Of a stretch of 64,000 bases of DNA, positions 1 to 9,014 are shown piece by piece. The position numbers were made by a program, and so were the translations under genes. The stretch is from contig CALKXV010000016.1 of assembly GCA_938005545.1 (NCBI GenBank), positions 40,116-104,115 on the forward strand, read 5' to 3'. A model generated the notes under the pieces. The model saw only the letters and a program-made list of their open reading frames with translations, was not told where the DNA came from and did not search any database. This DNA comes from an uncultured Paracoccaceae bacterium (GTDB lineage: Bacteria > Pseudomonadota > Alphaproteobacteria > Rhodobacterales > Rhodobacteraceae). Position 1 is the first letter of the stretch, and every line of letters begins with the position of its first letter.

Positions 1-2
1 CG

Positions 3-95
3 GATTGGGACGTGGTATTGAACCGCGAACGCCGGGCAATCCTTGGCGTTCATCCGGTGATATTTATCGCATCCCTTCAAAAAGACCTGAACTGA
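3..95 (+). CDS. 3' end of an unidentified gene
   Basis: The first bases contain an open frame that is already open at the left edge and stops at 93-95. It gives 30 residues ending in SLQKDLN. A second open frame, starting at base 2 and stopping at 119-121, is less protein-like in codon use. Neither tail is recognised. Either would lie just upstream of, and in the same direction as, the membrane protein at 142. Too little is visible to name a product, and this could be non-coding. Confidence 0.3.
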   Translation, partial: DWDVVLNRERRAILGVHPVIFIASLQKDLN

Positions 96-141
96 CGTTT
101 GCGCGCTGGCCGATGCGCTAGGCGGTTGATAGGTTTCGCAG

Positions 142-804
142 ATGGGGTCCAGAACTGCTTCTCCTTCGTTGCCAGAAAGCTTGGCGCGTTTGGCCGTGAA
201 ACTCGGCATTGTCGTAGCTTTGGTTTACGGTACATTGAGGCTGTTGGATTGGGCTTCGGACCGCTCGGAAATGGCCAATTCGCCCGGCATGATGATCGCC
301 ATTCTTGCGATTTTGCTGATCGCTTATGCCGTCCTGATTGCCGTGCCGTTCATGCCCGGGATCGAAGTTGGCATCAGCCTTTTGATGCTAAAAGGCGCAT
401 CCATTGCACCCTTGGTTTATGCAGCAACGGTTTTGGGGCTGTTGATCGCCTATTTCATTGGTCGATTGATGCCTTATGCATGGGTTCAACGGCTGTTTGC
501 CGATCTCAGATTGCGACGTGCATCCGAAATGGTGTCACGACTTGAACCCCTAAGCCGCGTGGAACGGATGGCACTATTGAGCGCACGTGCGCCCGATTGG
601 CTTGTCCCCGTGCTCAGAACTGGGCAGTATGTGACGTTGGGATTGTTGCTGAACGTGCCGGGCAATGCCCTGATCGGCGGCGGCGGCGGCATTGCATTCA
701 TCGCGGGTTTCAGTCGTCTGTTTCGCCCAGGCGTGACCATTGTTGTCTTTTTAATCGCAGTTCTTCCGGTCCCCTTGGCCGTCTATCTGGGTGGAACGCC
801 CTGA
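142..804 (+). CDS. TVP38/DedA-like integral membrane protein
   Basis: This 220-residue protein has about five hydrophobic segments (roughly residues 20-38, 50-72, 80-105, 170-190 and 198-215) and is expected in the inner membrane. The glycine-rich stretch NVPGNALIGGGGG near residue 172, followed by an aromatic/arginine turn and a last membrane helix, resembles the C-terminal part of the SNARE-associated TVP38/DedA families. The resemblance is weak and I have no substrate to propose. It starts with ATG at 142 and is followed 41 bases later by the TerB-like gene on the same strand. Function is unknown beyond a membrane location. Confidence 0.6.
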   Translation: MGSRTASPSLPESLARLAVKLGIVVALVYGTLRLLDWASDRSEMANSPGMMIAILAILLIAYAVLIAVPFMPGIEVGISLLMLKGASIAPLVYAATVLGLLIAYFIGRLMPYAWVQRLFADLRLRRASEMVSRLEPLSRVERMALLSARAPDWLVPVLRTGQYVTLGLLLNVPGNALIGGGGGIAFIAGFSRLFRPGVTIVVFLIAVLPVPLAVYLGGTP

Positions 805-845
805 CCCCCCTGTTCCTTCGCGACCGAGCCACTATATAAAGCCCC

Positions 846-1286
846 ATGTTTGCAGATCTTCTTCGCCGTATGACGGCCCCCGAACCCGAACCCCTAACCG
901 GGAATGATGCGCAACTGGCCTTGGCGGCTCTTTTGGTGCGGTTGGCTCGTGCTGACGGTGCTTATGATGACGCCGAGATCGCGCACATCAATAAAGTGTT
1001 GACCACAAGGTTTGAACTGAGCACTGACGAGGTAACGACACTTCGCAAAGACGCAGAGGTTTTGGAATCCGAAGCCCCTGACACCGTGCGTTTCACCCGT
1101 GCCATCAAGGACGCCGTTGCTTACGAGGATCGCACGCAAGTCATCGAAGCGCTCTGGGCGGTGGTTTTGGCCGACGGCGCGCGCGACCAGGAAGAAAACG
1201 CGCTGATGCGGTTGGTTGCCCCCATGCTGGGCGTGAACGATCTTGATTCTGCACTGGCGCGGCAAAGGGTCGAAAAGAAGGCATGA
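846..1286 (+). CDS. TerB-like (tellurite-resistance domain) protein
   Basis: The 146-residue, all-helical acidic protein has the repeated pattern of the TerB domain: LAALLVRLARADGAYDDAEIA at about residues 27-47, and a second copy-like segment ALWAVVLADGARDQEENALM at about 100-120. TerB domains are soluble scaffold-like proteins linked to stress and envelope functions; a stand-alone copy like this is common and is not proof of tellurite resistance. Its stop overlaps the ATG of the next gene (ATGA at 1283-1286), so the two are probably translationally coupled. The rest of the ter cluster is not present nearby. Confidence 0.75.
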   Translation: MFADLLRRMTAPEPEPLTGNDAQLALAALLVRLARADGAYDDAEIAHINKVLTTRFELSTDEVTTLRKDAEVLESEAPDTVRFTRAIKDAVAYEDRTQVIEALWAVVLADGARDQEENALMRLVAPMLGVNDLDSALARQRVEKKA

Positions 1287-2029
1287 TCGCCAGCCTGCCG
1301 ATGTATGACCGGCCTGAAACCCAAGCCGCGAACAATCGTCTGTGGGCTTTGATGCGAGATCATCCGGAACTCCGCGCGCGAAACGTTCCCCAAAACCTTA
1401 CGCGAGATGACGCGCCGTTCGACCATTGGGTAAATCCAAACCTCGTCTTCTCCCAAACCTGTAGCCTGCCTTATCGAACGGAACTGCGCGGCAAGGTAAC
1501 ATTGGTCGCAACACCCGTGCACGATCTGCCCTGCGCGCCCGGATATTACTATAGCGTCATCGTGGCACGCAGGGATGATCCGCGCGCGGACATCGCGAGT
1601 TTCCACGGCAGTACGCTGGCCTATAACAGCGCCAATTCGCAATCGGGTTGGGCCGCCCCGACGGCCATCGCGACAGTCCACGAAGCGTCTTTCGGAAAAA
1701 CCGTAGCGACCGGCAGCCATCTTGCATCGGCTCAAGCGGTTGTTGCACAGGATGCCGATGTGGCCGGCATCGATGCGGTGACGTGGGAACTGATGAAACG
1801 GCATGATCCGTGGACGCGCGACTTAAAAGAAATCGCAGCAACCCAGCCAACGCCTGCCCTGCCCTATATCACCGCCAAAAGTCGCGCGGCTGGAATTCTC
1901 TATCAGGCACTTACTCAGGCCATAGACGACCTGTCCGAGCCCGATCGCGAAACGCTCTGCCTCAAAGGTGTAACCACGATCCCATCTGACGCCTACCTCG
2001 CTTTGCCGTTGCCCGAAGCGCCGTTCTAG
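1283..2029 (+). CDS. PhnD-like phosphate/phosphonate-binding fold protein, apparently cytoplasmic
   Basis: The 248-residue product resembles the periplasmic phosphonate-binding protein fold (PhnD-like). The clearest sign is the ligand-loop motif STLAYNSANSQSGWAAP near residue 113, followed by a segment like the second lobe, where DADVAGIDAVTWELM near residue 155 matches the usual 'GAVDAV' patch. There is no signal peptide: the N-terminus (MIASLPMYDRPETQAANN) is hydrophilic. It may therefore be a cytoplasmic binding or sensor protein rather than a transport component. It overlaps the TerB-like gene and lies 75 bases before an ABC ATPase on the same strand. Ligand unknown. Confidence 0.65.
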   Translation: MIASLPMYDRPETQAANNRLWALMRDHPELRARNVPQNLTRDDAPFDHWVNPNLVFSQTCSLPYRTELRGKVTLVATPVHDLPCAPGYYYSVIVARRDDPRADIASFHGSTLAYNSANSQSGWAAPTAIATVHEASFGKTVATGSHLASAQAVVAQDADVAGIDAVTWELMKRHDPWTRDLKEIAATQPTPALPYITAKSRAAGILYQALTQAIDDLSEPDRETLCLKGVTTIPSDAYLALPLPEAPF

Positions 2030-2104
2030 CCCTATCTATTTGGATAGATTGCGCTAAGTTTGATCGATAGCTTATCCAATACAAAAACCAATCAGCGAGC
2101 ACCT

Positions 2105-2875
2105 GTGACCGATACACCCGTCATCGAAATCCGAAACCTGTACAAAAGTTATGGCGCGCTGGATGTCCTGAAGGGCGTCGATCTTGTGGCCCCTCGCGGT
2201 CATGTGGTTTCGCTTATCGGATCGTCAGGATCGGGAAAATCCACGTTATTGCGTTGCGCAAACCTTTTGGAGAACAGCCAATCCGGTGACGTTCTTTTCG
2301 AAGGCGAAGCGGTGCAATGGGCGGGAAGCGGGCACGACCGGCACCCCTCGGATCGCGCGCAACTGATCCGCATCCGTACAAATCTTTCGATGGTCTTTCA
2401 GCAATTCAACCTTTGGTCCCACCTGACCATTCTGCAAAACGTCATGGAAGCGCCGGTAACCGTGCTGAAACGCGACGCCGGTGCGGTGGAAGAAAAAGCC
2501 CGCGCCTACCTCGACAAAGTGGGCATTGGCGACAAATGCGATGTCTGGCCCGCCGAATTATCCGGAGGCCAGCAACAACGCGCCGCGATTGCCCGTGCAC
2601 TTTGTATGGAACCCCGCGCCTTGTTGTTTGACGAACCGACCAGCGCGCTGGACCCCGAATTGGAACAAGAGGTGATCCGCGTCATCAAATCCTTGGCTGA
2701 AGAAGGCCGCACGATGATCATCGTCACACACGATATGGGCCTTGCGCGCGATGTGTCGGATCACGTCATATTTCTGCATCAGGGTTTGATCGAAGAAGAA
2801 GGCGCGCCGGACGCTCTTTTTGGCGCACCCAAAAGAACGCGGCTTCAACAGTTTTTATCAGCCGTGTCGGATTAA
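2105..2875 (+). CDS. ABC transporter ATPase, polar amino-acid (HisP/OccP) type
   Basis: This is a 256-residue nucleotide-binding subunit that would energise an inner-membrane importer. Walker A is GSSGSGKST, the signature is LSGGQQQR, Walker B is ALLFDEP followed by TSALDPE, and the H-loop is IIVTHDM. The insertion with arginine/aspartate residues before the Q-loop (MVFQQFNLWSHLT) is typical of the histidine/opine family. I chose GTG at 2105, where homology to the family begins; an in-frame TTG at 2060 would add 15 unconserved residues. No permease or periplasmic binding protein of this family follows, and the next gene is convergent. It must work with subunits encoded elsewhere, or with the PhnD-like protein just upstream. 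Confidence 0.88.
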   Translation: MTDTPVIEIRNLYKSYGALDVLKGVDLVAPRGHVVSLIGSSGSGKSTLLRCANLLENSQSGDVLFEGEAVQWAGSGHDRHPSDRAQLIRIRTNLSMVFQQFNLWSHLTILQNVMEAPVTVLKRDAGAVEEKARAYLDKVGIGDKCDVWPAELSGGQQQRAAIARALCMEPRALLFDEPTSALDPELEQEVIRVIKSLAEEGRTMIIVTHDMGLARDVSDHVIFLHQGLIEEEGAPDALFGAPKRTRLQQFLSAVSD

Positions 2876-2922
2876 TACGGTCGCCGCGAAACTTTAAGAA
2901 CGGACTCGGACGCATTGATATC

Positions 2923-3768
2923 TCAGGCCGCGCGTCTAAGTCCCAAAATCTCGCGGGCTTGATGAACACTGGCAACGGGGCGTTCGTATTTCGCGCAAAG
3001 CTCAACCGCCCTTTGAACCAAAGCTGCATTGGACGGCGCCAATGTATCCTGATCCCAACGAACGTTGTCTTCCAATCCTGTGCGCGTGTGTCCACCGGCG
3101 GCAATCGACCATTCGTTGACGATCAACTGCCCCCGGCCAATCCCTGCCGCACACCATTCGGCATTTGGAAGCAGCCGTTGAACCGTTTTGATGTAATAGT
3201 CGAATACATCCCGATCCACAGGCATGGCGTTTTTGACGCCCATGACGAATTGCACATAAAGATTGCCCGGAATGCGCCCATCTGCATTCATCGCGGCGGC
3301 CTGATGAATGTGACTTAGATCAAAGGCTTCGATCTCGGGTTTCACGTTATAGGTGCGCATTTCACTGGCCAACCAATCTACCAAATCAGGCGGGTTTTCG
3401 TACACCCGTGTCGGAAAATTGTTCGATCCAACTGACAGCGACGCCATATCCGGCGACAACGGCAACATGCCGCCGCGCTCTTGCCCCGCGCCCGAACGCC
3501 CACCCGTCGACAGTTGAACGATCATGCCGGGGCAATGTTTTTCCAGCCCTTCTTTCAGGGCCGCAAACCGCGCCGGATCAGACGTGGGTGTCTGATCATC
3601 GTCGCGCACATGACAATGCGCAATCGCGGCACCGGCTTCAAACGCGGCATGGGTGCTTTCGATCTGTTCGGCGACCGTGACCGGAACCGCCGGGTTGTCT
3701 TCCTTTCGCGGAACGGACCCGGTGATCGCCACACAAATGATACAGGGTTTTTCTGAATGCTCCGACAT
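2923..3768 (-). CDS. beta-keto acid cleavage enzyme (BKACE, DUF849 family)
   Basis: BKACE enzymes are zinc-dependent. They condense a beta-keto acid with acetyl-CoA and cleave it to acetoacetate and a new CoA thioester (Kce is the lysine-fermentation member). The 281-residue length fits. The metal-binding HxH is HCHVRD near residue 51, the GGR loop follows STGG near 87, and the conserved acid is in GLEDNVRW near 232. It is the last gene of the ABC operon, 14 bases after the fused ATPase stop, so the transported compound or a product of it is probably the substrate. In carnitine-type pathways a BKACE cleaves dehydrocarnitine; whether that applies here cannot be told from sequence alone. Confidence 0.88.
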   Translation of the reverse strand: MSEHSEKPCIICVAITGSVPRKEDNPAVPVTVAEQIESTHAAFEAGAAIAHCHVRDDDQTPTSDPARFAALKEGLEKHCPGMIVQLSTGGRSGAGQERGGMLPLSPDMASLSVGSNNFPTRVYENPPDLVDWLASEMRTYNVKPEIEAFDLSHIHQAAAMNADGRIPGNLYVQFVMGVKNAMPVDRDVFDYYIKTVQRLLPNAEWCAAGIGRGQLIVNEWSIAAGGHTRTGLEDNVRWDQDTLAPSNAALVQRAVELCAKYERPVASVHQAREILGLRRAA

Positions 3769-3782
3769 GGCGCTGCCCTTTG

Positions 3783-5492
3783 TTACTTGGGTTCGGACCC
3801 CGGACGTTCGTACATGTTTTCAGTACGCGGCGTCAGGCTCAACAACTCTTTTGTATAATCGTGCGAGGGCGAGGTGAACAATGTCTCGCTGTCTTCCAAT
3901 TCAACGATTTTTCCGCGCTGCATGACGGCAACGCGGTCGCACATCTGACGTACAACCGGCAGCGCATGACTGATAAACAAGATCGTCAAACCAAGATGCT
4001 CTTGCAAGTCTTTCAGAATGTTCAAAATCTGCGCTTGGATTGAAACATCCAATGCGCTGGTCGGTTCATCGCAGATCAAAAACCTCGGCTGGGTTGCCAA
4101 AGCACGCGCAATCGCAATTCTTTGGCGTTGCCCACCGGAAAATTCGTGCGGGTACTTTTGACGCGCCTCTGCCCCCAAACCGACCTGATCCAACAGCTCG
4201 GCCACACGAACCGGAATATCGACGGTTGGCAGCAAGCGGTGATGCCGGATGGGTTCGGCAACGATCTGATCCACCCGCATACGCGGATTAAGCGAGCTGA
4301 ACGGGTCCTGAAAAATCATCTGGATTTCCTGGCGATACGCGCGCTGAACTTCGCGGTTGCTAAGATCGCTGACAAGATCACCGTCGAATTCGACCGTGCC
4401 GCCATCCACTTTATAAAGCCCCGCAATCATCCGCGCGACCGTAGATTTCCCCGATCCACTTTCGCCAACCAAACCCAGAACTTCGCCCGGCATGATATCA
4501 AAGCTCACCTGATCAACGGCCGTGAAATAACGCCGTCCCCAAGGCAGAATGCTGCGCTTTTCGACAAACCGTTTGGTCAGGTCACGCACCTGCAAAAGCG
4601 GATCACCGGAAACGTTGTCGTATTGTGGCCAATTGCGCGACAGATCTTCAATCGCAAAATCCGGATCATCGCCGCCATAGTTGATGCGCGGAAAACGGTG
4701 GACCTTTTTGTGCGGACGCGGAACGGCGGCAATCAGGGATTGGGTATAAGCATGTTCCGGGGTGCTTAGGATTTTCGCCGTCGGCCCCGTTTCCACCACC
4801 TTGCCGCGATACATCACTGTCACACGATCCGTCGTGTCAGCGATCACCCCCATGTCGTGAGTGATCAGGATGACGCCCACCCTTCGTTCGTCAACAAGGT
4901 CGCGGATCAGGTCGAGTATCTGAGCCTGGATCGCAACATCCAACGCGGTCGTGGGTTCATCTGCGATGATCACGTCTGGTTCTGAACAAAGCGCCAATGC
5001 GATGACAACGCGCTGGCGCATACCGCCCGAAAACTGGTGCGGGTATTGATCAAGTCGCGTGTCAGGGTCCGGAATTCCGACACGGTCCAACAGATCGCGG
5101 GCGCGCTTGTCTGCGTCTTCGGCAGACACGTCCAGATTGACGCGGATGGTTTCCGTCAACTGTTCGCGGATCGTCAAAAGCGGGTTCAGCGACGTTAGGG
5201 GATCTTGGAAAATCATCGAGATTTTGCGGCCACGTAACGCGCGCATAGCCTCGTCGTCCAACCCGCTGACCTGTTGATTTTTAAACGTAATATTGCCCGA
5301 AGCAATCCGACCGGGTGGATCAAGCAGCCCCATCACTGCCGCCCCAACCGTGGATTTCCCAGCACCACTTTCGCCAACAAGCCCATGGATTTCACCCGGT
5401 TGCACGTCCAGCGATACCCCATCCACGGCAACGAACAAACGGCGCCGGGTCGGGAATTCAACGGTCAGATCGGTGATGTCCAATAGGCCCAT
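3783..5492 (-). CDS. fused double ATPase of a peptide/opine ABC importer (DppD-DppF type)
   Basis: Two complete ABC ATPase domains are fused in 569 residues. The first has Walker A GESGAGKST, signature FSGGMRQRV and TTALDVAIQ; the second, from about residue 290, has GESGSGKST, FSGGQRQRI and TSALDVSIQ. Each ends with the oligopeptide-family C-terminal extension (for example GPTAKILSTPEHAYTQSLI). Both nucleotide sites look intact. The ATG at 5492 is where family homology starts, 5 bases after the DppC stop; upstream sequence in this frame is antisense-free shadow of dppC. Its placement between the permeases and BKACE makes it the motor of this importer. Confidence 0.93.
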   Translation of the reverse strand: MGLLDITDLTVEFPTRRRLFVAVDGVSLDVQPGEIHGLVGESGAGKSTVGAAVMGLLDPPGRIASGNITFKNQQVSGLDDEAMRALRGRKISMIFQDPLTSLNPLLTIREQLTETIRVNLDVSAEDADKRARDLLDRVGIPDPDTRLDQYPHQFSGGMRQRVVIALALCSEPDVIIADEPTTALDVAIQAQILDLIRDLVDERRVGVILITHDMGVIADTTDRVTVMYRGKVVETGPTAKILSTPEHAYTQSLIAAVPRPHKKVHRFPRINYGGDDPDFAIEDLSRNWPQYDNVSGDPLLQVRDLTKRFVEKRSILPWGRRYFTAVDQVSFDIMPGEVLGLVGESGSGKSTVARMIAGLYKVDGGTVEFDGDLVSDLSNREVQRAYRQEIQMIFQDPFSSLNPRMRVDQIVAEPIRHHRLLPTVDIPVRVAELLDQVGLGAEARQKYPHEFSGGQRQRIAIARALATQPRFLICDEPTSALDVSIQAQILNILKDLQEHLGLTILFISHALPVVRQMCDRVAVMQRGKIVELEDSETLFTSPSHDYTKELLSLTPRTENMYERPGSEPK

Positions 5493-5497
5493 GGTCG

Positions 5498-6412
5498 TCA
5501 CTTCAACTTCGGGTTCAAGGCATCGCGCAACCAGTCGCCCAACAGGTTCACAGACAAGGCAAGCGCCAAAAGTGTGGCTGACGGAAAGAACAGGATCCAC
5601 CACTCGCCCGAGAACAGATAGTTCTGCCCTATGCGGATCAACGTGCCCAGGGACGGTTGCGTCGATGGCGCGCCTACCCCCAGAAACGACAGCGTGGCCT
5701 CGGCGATGATGGCCAGTGCAAGGCTGATCGTGGCAATGACCAAAACCGGCGACAACACGTTCGGCAAGATGTGGCGGACAAGGATGGGCATGGCACCACG
5801 CCCGATCAGGCGCGCGGCCTGAACGTATTCCTTTTGCTTTTCGACCAGTGTTGCGCCGCGCACAACGCGCGCGAACTGCACCCAATCCGAAAGACCAATC
5901 GACAGGATTAACACCCAGATCGCCAGTTGGTCGCGGTATTCGACGGGCGTGAACCCCTTGGCCACACCAAAGATCAACATAGCCACAAGGATCGACGGAA
6001 AGGTCAGTTGTACGTCGGCAATACGCATGATGATCGCATCGGTCCATCCGCCGAAATACCCCGCAACAAGGCCAAGTGTAACGCCAATCAGCATCCCCAA
6101 AGCAACAGCCGCAAACCCCACGAACAGCGAAATCCGCATGCCGTAAAGGATGGTGGAATAGACGTCGCGTCCTTGATCATCCGTCCCCAGAATAAAACTT
6201 TCGCCGGTGAAGGCGTTCTGCGTTCCGGGTGCCGTGAAGCCATTCATCAGGTTGAGGTTGCCCGGTTCAAAAGGGTTTATCGTTGCAATGAGCGGCGCAA
6301 ACAAGGCCGACAGAACCAGCAAAAGCGCAACAAGAAAAGACACAACAGCAACCGGGGAATGCCGGAAATCCCAGGCGAAATCGCTATCCCAGAACCGGTG
6401 AAAGACGCTCAT
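5498..6412 (-). CDS. ABC importer permease, DppC type
   Basis: The 304-residue inner-membrane subunit has a hydrophobic N-terminal helix (residues 22-45), a periplasmic loop and five further helices. The loop contains LGTDDQGRDVYSTILYGMRI, the hallmark of DppC/OppC. The cytoplasmic EAA loop that docks on the ATPase appears around YVQAARLIGRGAMPILVRHI. It overlaps the DppB stop by 4 bases and is followed 5 bases later by the fused ATPase, consistent with one polycistronic message. It probably forms a heterodimeric channel with the DppB protein. Confidence 0.93.
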   Translation of the reverse strand: MSVFHRFWDSDFAWDFRHSPVAVVSFLVALLLVLSALFAPLIATINPFEPGNLNLMNGFTAPGTQNAFTGESFILGTDDQGRDVYSTILYGMRISLFVGFAAVALGMLIGVTLGLVAGYFGGWTDAIIMRIADVQLTFPSILVAMLIFGVAKGFTPVEYRDQLAIWVLILSIGLSDWVQFARVVRGATLVEKQKEYVQAARLIGRGAMPILVRHILPNVLSPVLVIATISLALAIIAEATLSFLGVGAPSTQPSLGTLIRIGQNYLFSGEWWILFFPSATLLALALSVNLLGDWLRDALNPKLK

Positions 6413-7371
6413 GTTCTGAGCCTCGGATCGATGGCGACATAAAGCAGATCAACGATCAAATTGATGCCAACGAACATGACCGAGATCAGCATCAGATAAG
6501 CCGCCATGACAGGGATATCGACGAACTGGATCGCATTGATAAAGAGCAATCCCATGCCCGGCCATTGGAAAACGGTTTCGGTTATGATTGCGAAAGCAAT
6601 CAACGATCCCAGTTGAAGTCCCGTCACAGTGATCACCGGAACCATTGTATTCTTAAGCGCGTGGCGGAAAGTAATCACACGTTCGGGCAATCCACGTGCG
6701 CGCGCAAACCGAATATAATCCTGACGCATCACCTCCATCATTTCCGACCGCACAAGCCGCATGATCAACGTCATTTGATAAAGCCCCAGTGTGATCGATG
6801 GCAGGATCAAAGCCGTAAGACCGGATGATGTCAGAAACCCTGTTGTCCAACCGCCCAAAGCAACGGTTTCACCGCGACCAAAGCTGGGCAGCCAATCCAA
6901 TTGCACCGAGAAGAGGTAAATCAAAAGAATACCGATCAGGAAGGTTGGTAAAGACACGCCAATCAAACTGAGCGTCAGCACCAGATTAGCGACAAAACCT
7001 TTCCGGCGGATCGCCGTATAAACACCAAGCACGACGCCAAGGCTCAGTGCAAAAACGGCTGAGACGGCGGCAAGTTCCAGCGTTGCGGGCGCGCGTTCCG
7101 CCAAGATTTGCGCAACCGGTCGGCCTTGTTCGTACGAGACACCAAAGTTGCCTTGCAACGCTGACAGGATGAATTTGACGTATTGCACCACAAAGGGTTG
7201 GTCGAGCCCGAGTTCGCCGCGCAACCGATCAATGTCGTCTTGCGTGCGTTCCTGACCCAACATGTTGTCGATGGGATCGCCAATGAAGGTGAACATCGCA
7301 AAGGCCACCAATCCCACAACCAAAAGGACAAGGATCGATTGCAGAATTCGGCGGAAGATATAGGACAGCAT
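6409..7371 (-). CDS. ABC importer permease, DppB type
   Basis: The 320-residue permease starts with the family's N-terminal membrane helix (MLSYIFRRILQSILVLLVVG) and has the periplasmic signature LGLDQPFVVQYVKFI near residue 53. The remaining helices include the EAA-like loop YIRFARARGLPERVITFRHA near residue 218. This is the usual OppB/DppB length and layout. It lies 77 bases downstream of the binding-protein gene and overlaps dppC, so the pore pair is co-translated. Confidence 0.93.
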   Translation of the reverse strand: MLSYIFRRILQSILVLLVVGLVAFAMFTFIGDPIDNMLGQERTQDDIDRLRGELGLDQPFVVQYVKFILSALQGNFGVSYEQGRPVAQILAERAPATLELAAVSAVFALSLGVVLGVYTAIRRKGFVANLVLTLSLIGVSLPTFLIGILLIYLFSVQLDWLPSFGRGETVALGGWTTGFLTSSGLTALILPSITLGLYQMTLIMRLVRSEMMEVMRQDYIRFARARGLPERVITFRHALKNTMVPVITVTGLQLGSLIAFAIITETVFQWPGMGLLFINAIQFVDIPVMAAYLMLISVMFVGINLIVDLLYVAIDPRLRT

Positions 7372-7448
7372 GGCTTAAAACCCGTCAGACGCGCGATCAC
7401 CCGCGCGTCTGTTTTGCATTGCGTCGAAAATCACGACGGTTTCCCGTA

Positions 7449-9014
7449 TCAGTTCACCGTCACCCAGCGCAGGAGGAAGAAATTGTCGGGGCGCTGCGTC
7501 AATTCGACATTGTCACGCGTTCCCCAAACCAACGGCTGAACATACATTGGCACATAGGCGTGTTCGGACTGATAGATGCCAGTGACTTCGTCGATCATCG
7601 CTTGACGCTTTGTCTCGTCGATTTCTGACTGGATCGCTGGCAGCAATTCGTCGACCTTGTCGTTCGAAAATCCGCCAAAGTTCCACGATCCCAACTTCTT
7701 TTCTTCATTTGGCGTCGACACCAGGAACCGCACCGGGTGTTCGTGATCGAATGTGCCGGGCGACCAGCCCAGAAGATACATATCGAAGTTGTCTTCGCGC
7801 AGCTCAGGCCAATAGTTCTGAACCGGCATCGCTTCCAGTTCTGCGTCGATCCCCACCTGTGCCAACATCGACGTAACCGCCTGACAGACGGCCTCGTCGT
7901 TCAGATACCGGTTGTTCGGGCACTTAAGCCCAAAGGAAAACCCATCGGCATATCCGGCCTCTGCCAACAAAGCCTTGGCCCCTTCAACATCGAACGAAGG
8001 GCGATCCGCCTTTGCACCTGAATATCCACGCATCGCAGGGCTGACGAGCTGAGAGACTGATTCCGCTGATCCCCGCATAATCGTTTGCAGGATCGCATCG
8101 ACATTCACCGCTTTCGCCACCGCCTCGCGGACGCGCGCGTCCTGGAACGGATTGGGTTCGCCAGCGTCGCTGGTGTATTTCAATTCCTTGTGGTCATGGC
8201 CAAAGCCCAGCATGATCACACGGGCTTCGATGCCCCGGATCACCTTGGTGCCATCGCGTTGATCGACGCGATCTGCATCCTGAATGGGCACCGGATTGAT
8301 CATATCTACATCGCCGGACAGCAACGCCGCCACAGCCGTGGCCGGGTTTTCAATCGGTGTAAACGTGGCTTCGGTGATGTTGTGTTCGGCCGTGTCCCAC
8401 CAACCGGCAAATGGTGTCAGCGTGGTGGTCAACCCCGGCTGGCGATCCGCCAAAGTGAAGGCACCTGTGCCATTGGCGTTTAAGGTTGCAAAGTTGCCGG
8501 CTTCTTTGTCGGGACGTGCGGTGTTGTTCGCTTCGGCCCAATCCCGATCCATGATCATGAAATTCGCGATGGAATCCGGGAAAAGCGGGTTCGGCGCAGT
8601 TGTCATGAAATCAATCGTATAATCGTCAACGACTTTCACTTCGGAAACCGGCGCAAACCAGCTCCGCACATCAGCCACTTCGGACGACCCACGCTCATAG
8701 CTGAACAACACATCATCCGCCGTAAAAGCCGCGCCATCGTGGAACGTCACGCCTTGACGCAACGTAAACCGCCAGCCTGCACCGCCGTCGATGGCTTCCC
8801 ATGACGTGGCAAGTGCGGGTTCAACAGCCATATCTTTGCCGCGACGCACCAGACCTTCGTAAACATTGTTCAAAAAGCCCAATACAGGCGCCGAATTGAC
8901 CGCATGTGGATCCATCGTTTGTGGATCGGTCGTACCGGCCCACGAAAACTTCTCGGCCACTGCGGCGCTGGCCAAAACCAGAGCAACGGCCGTACAAGTT
9001 GTGAGTTTAAACAT
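7449..9014 (-). CDS. periplasmic solute-binding protein, peptide/nickel/opine family (SBP_bac_5)
   Basis: The 521-residue first gene of the importer operon begins with a signal peptide (MFKLTTCTAVALVLASAAVA) and then the family start FSWAGTTDPQTMDPH. The domain features TSWEAIDGGAGWRFTLRQGV and FHDGAAFTADDVLFSYER near residue 90 are diagnostic. These proteins bind peptides but also opines, betaines, glycosides or acylated amino acids, so the ligand cannot be read from the family. The partner BKACE suggests a beta-keto or carnitine-like acid or its precursor. The gene is followed by dppB, dppC, the fused ATPase and BKACE. Confidence 0.93.
   Translation of the reverse strand: MFKLTTCTAVALVLASAAVAEKFSWAGTTDPQTMDPHAVNSAPVLGFLNNVYEGLVRRGKDMAVEPALATSWEAIDGGAGWRFTLRQGVTFHDGAAFTADDVLFSYERGSSEVADVRSWFAPVSEVKVVDDYTIDFMTTAPNPLFPDSIANFMIMDRDWAEANNTARPDKEAGNFATLNANGTGAFTLADRQPGLTTTLTPFAGWWDTAEHNITEATFTPIENPATAVAALLSGDVDMINPVPIQDADRVDQRDGTKVIRGIEARVIMLGFGHDHKELKYTSDAGEPNPFQDARVREAVAKAVNVDAILQTIMRGSAESVSQLVSPAMRGYSGAKADRPSFDVEGAKALLAEAGYADGFSFGLKCPNNRYLNDEAVCQAVTSMLAQVGIDAELEAMPVQNYWPELREDNFDMYLLGWSPGTFDHEHPVRFLVSTPNEEKKLGSWNFGGFSNDKVDELLPAIQSEIDETKRQAMIDEVTGIYQSEHAYVPMYVQPLVWGTRDNVELTQRPDNFFLLRWVTVN

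Noticed and set aside
846..1286. Tellurite resistance operon
   Set aside because: Only one TerB-like domain protein is present; no terZ, terC, terD or other ter genes.
5493..6047. 185-residue upstream extension of the fused ABC ATPase frame
   Set aside because: It lies wholly inside dppC on the same strand, in another frame, and has no ABC-ATPase similarity; the family start is at 5492.
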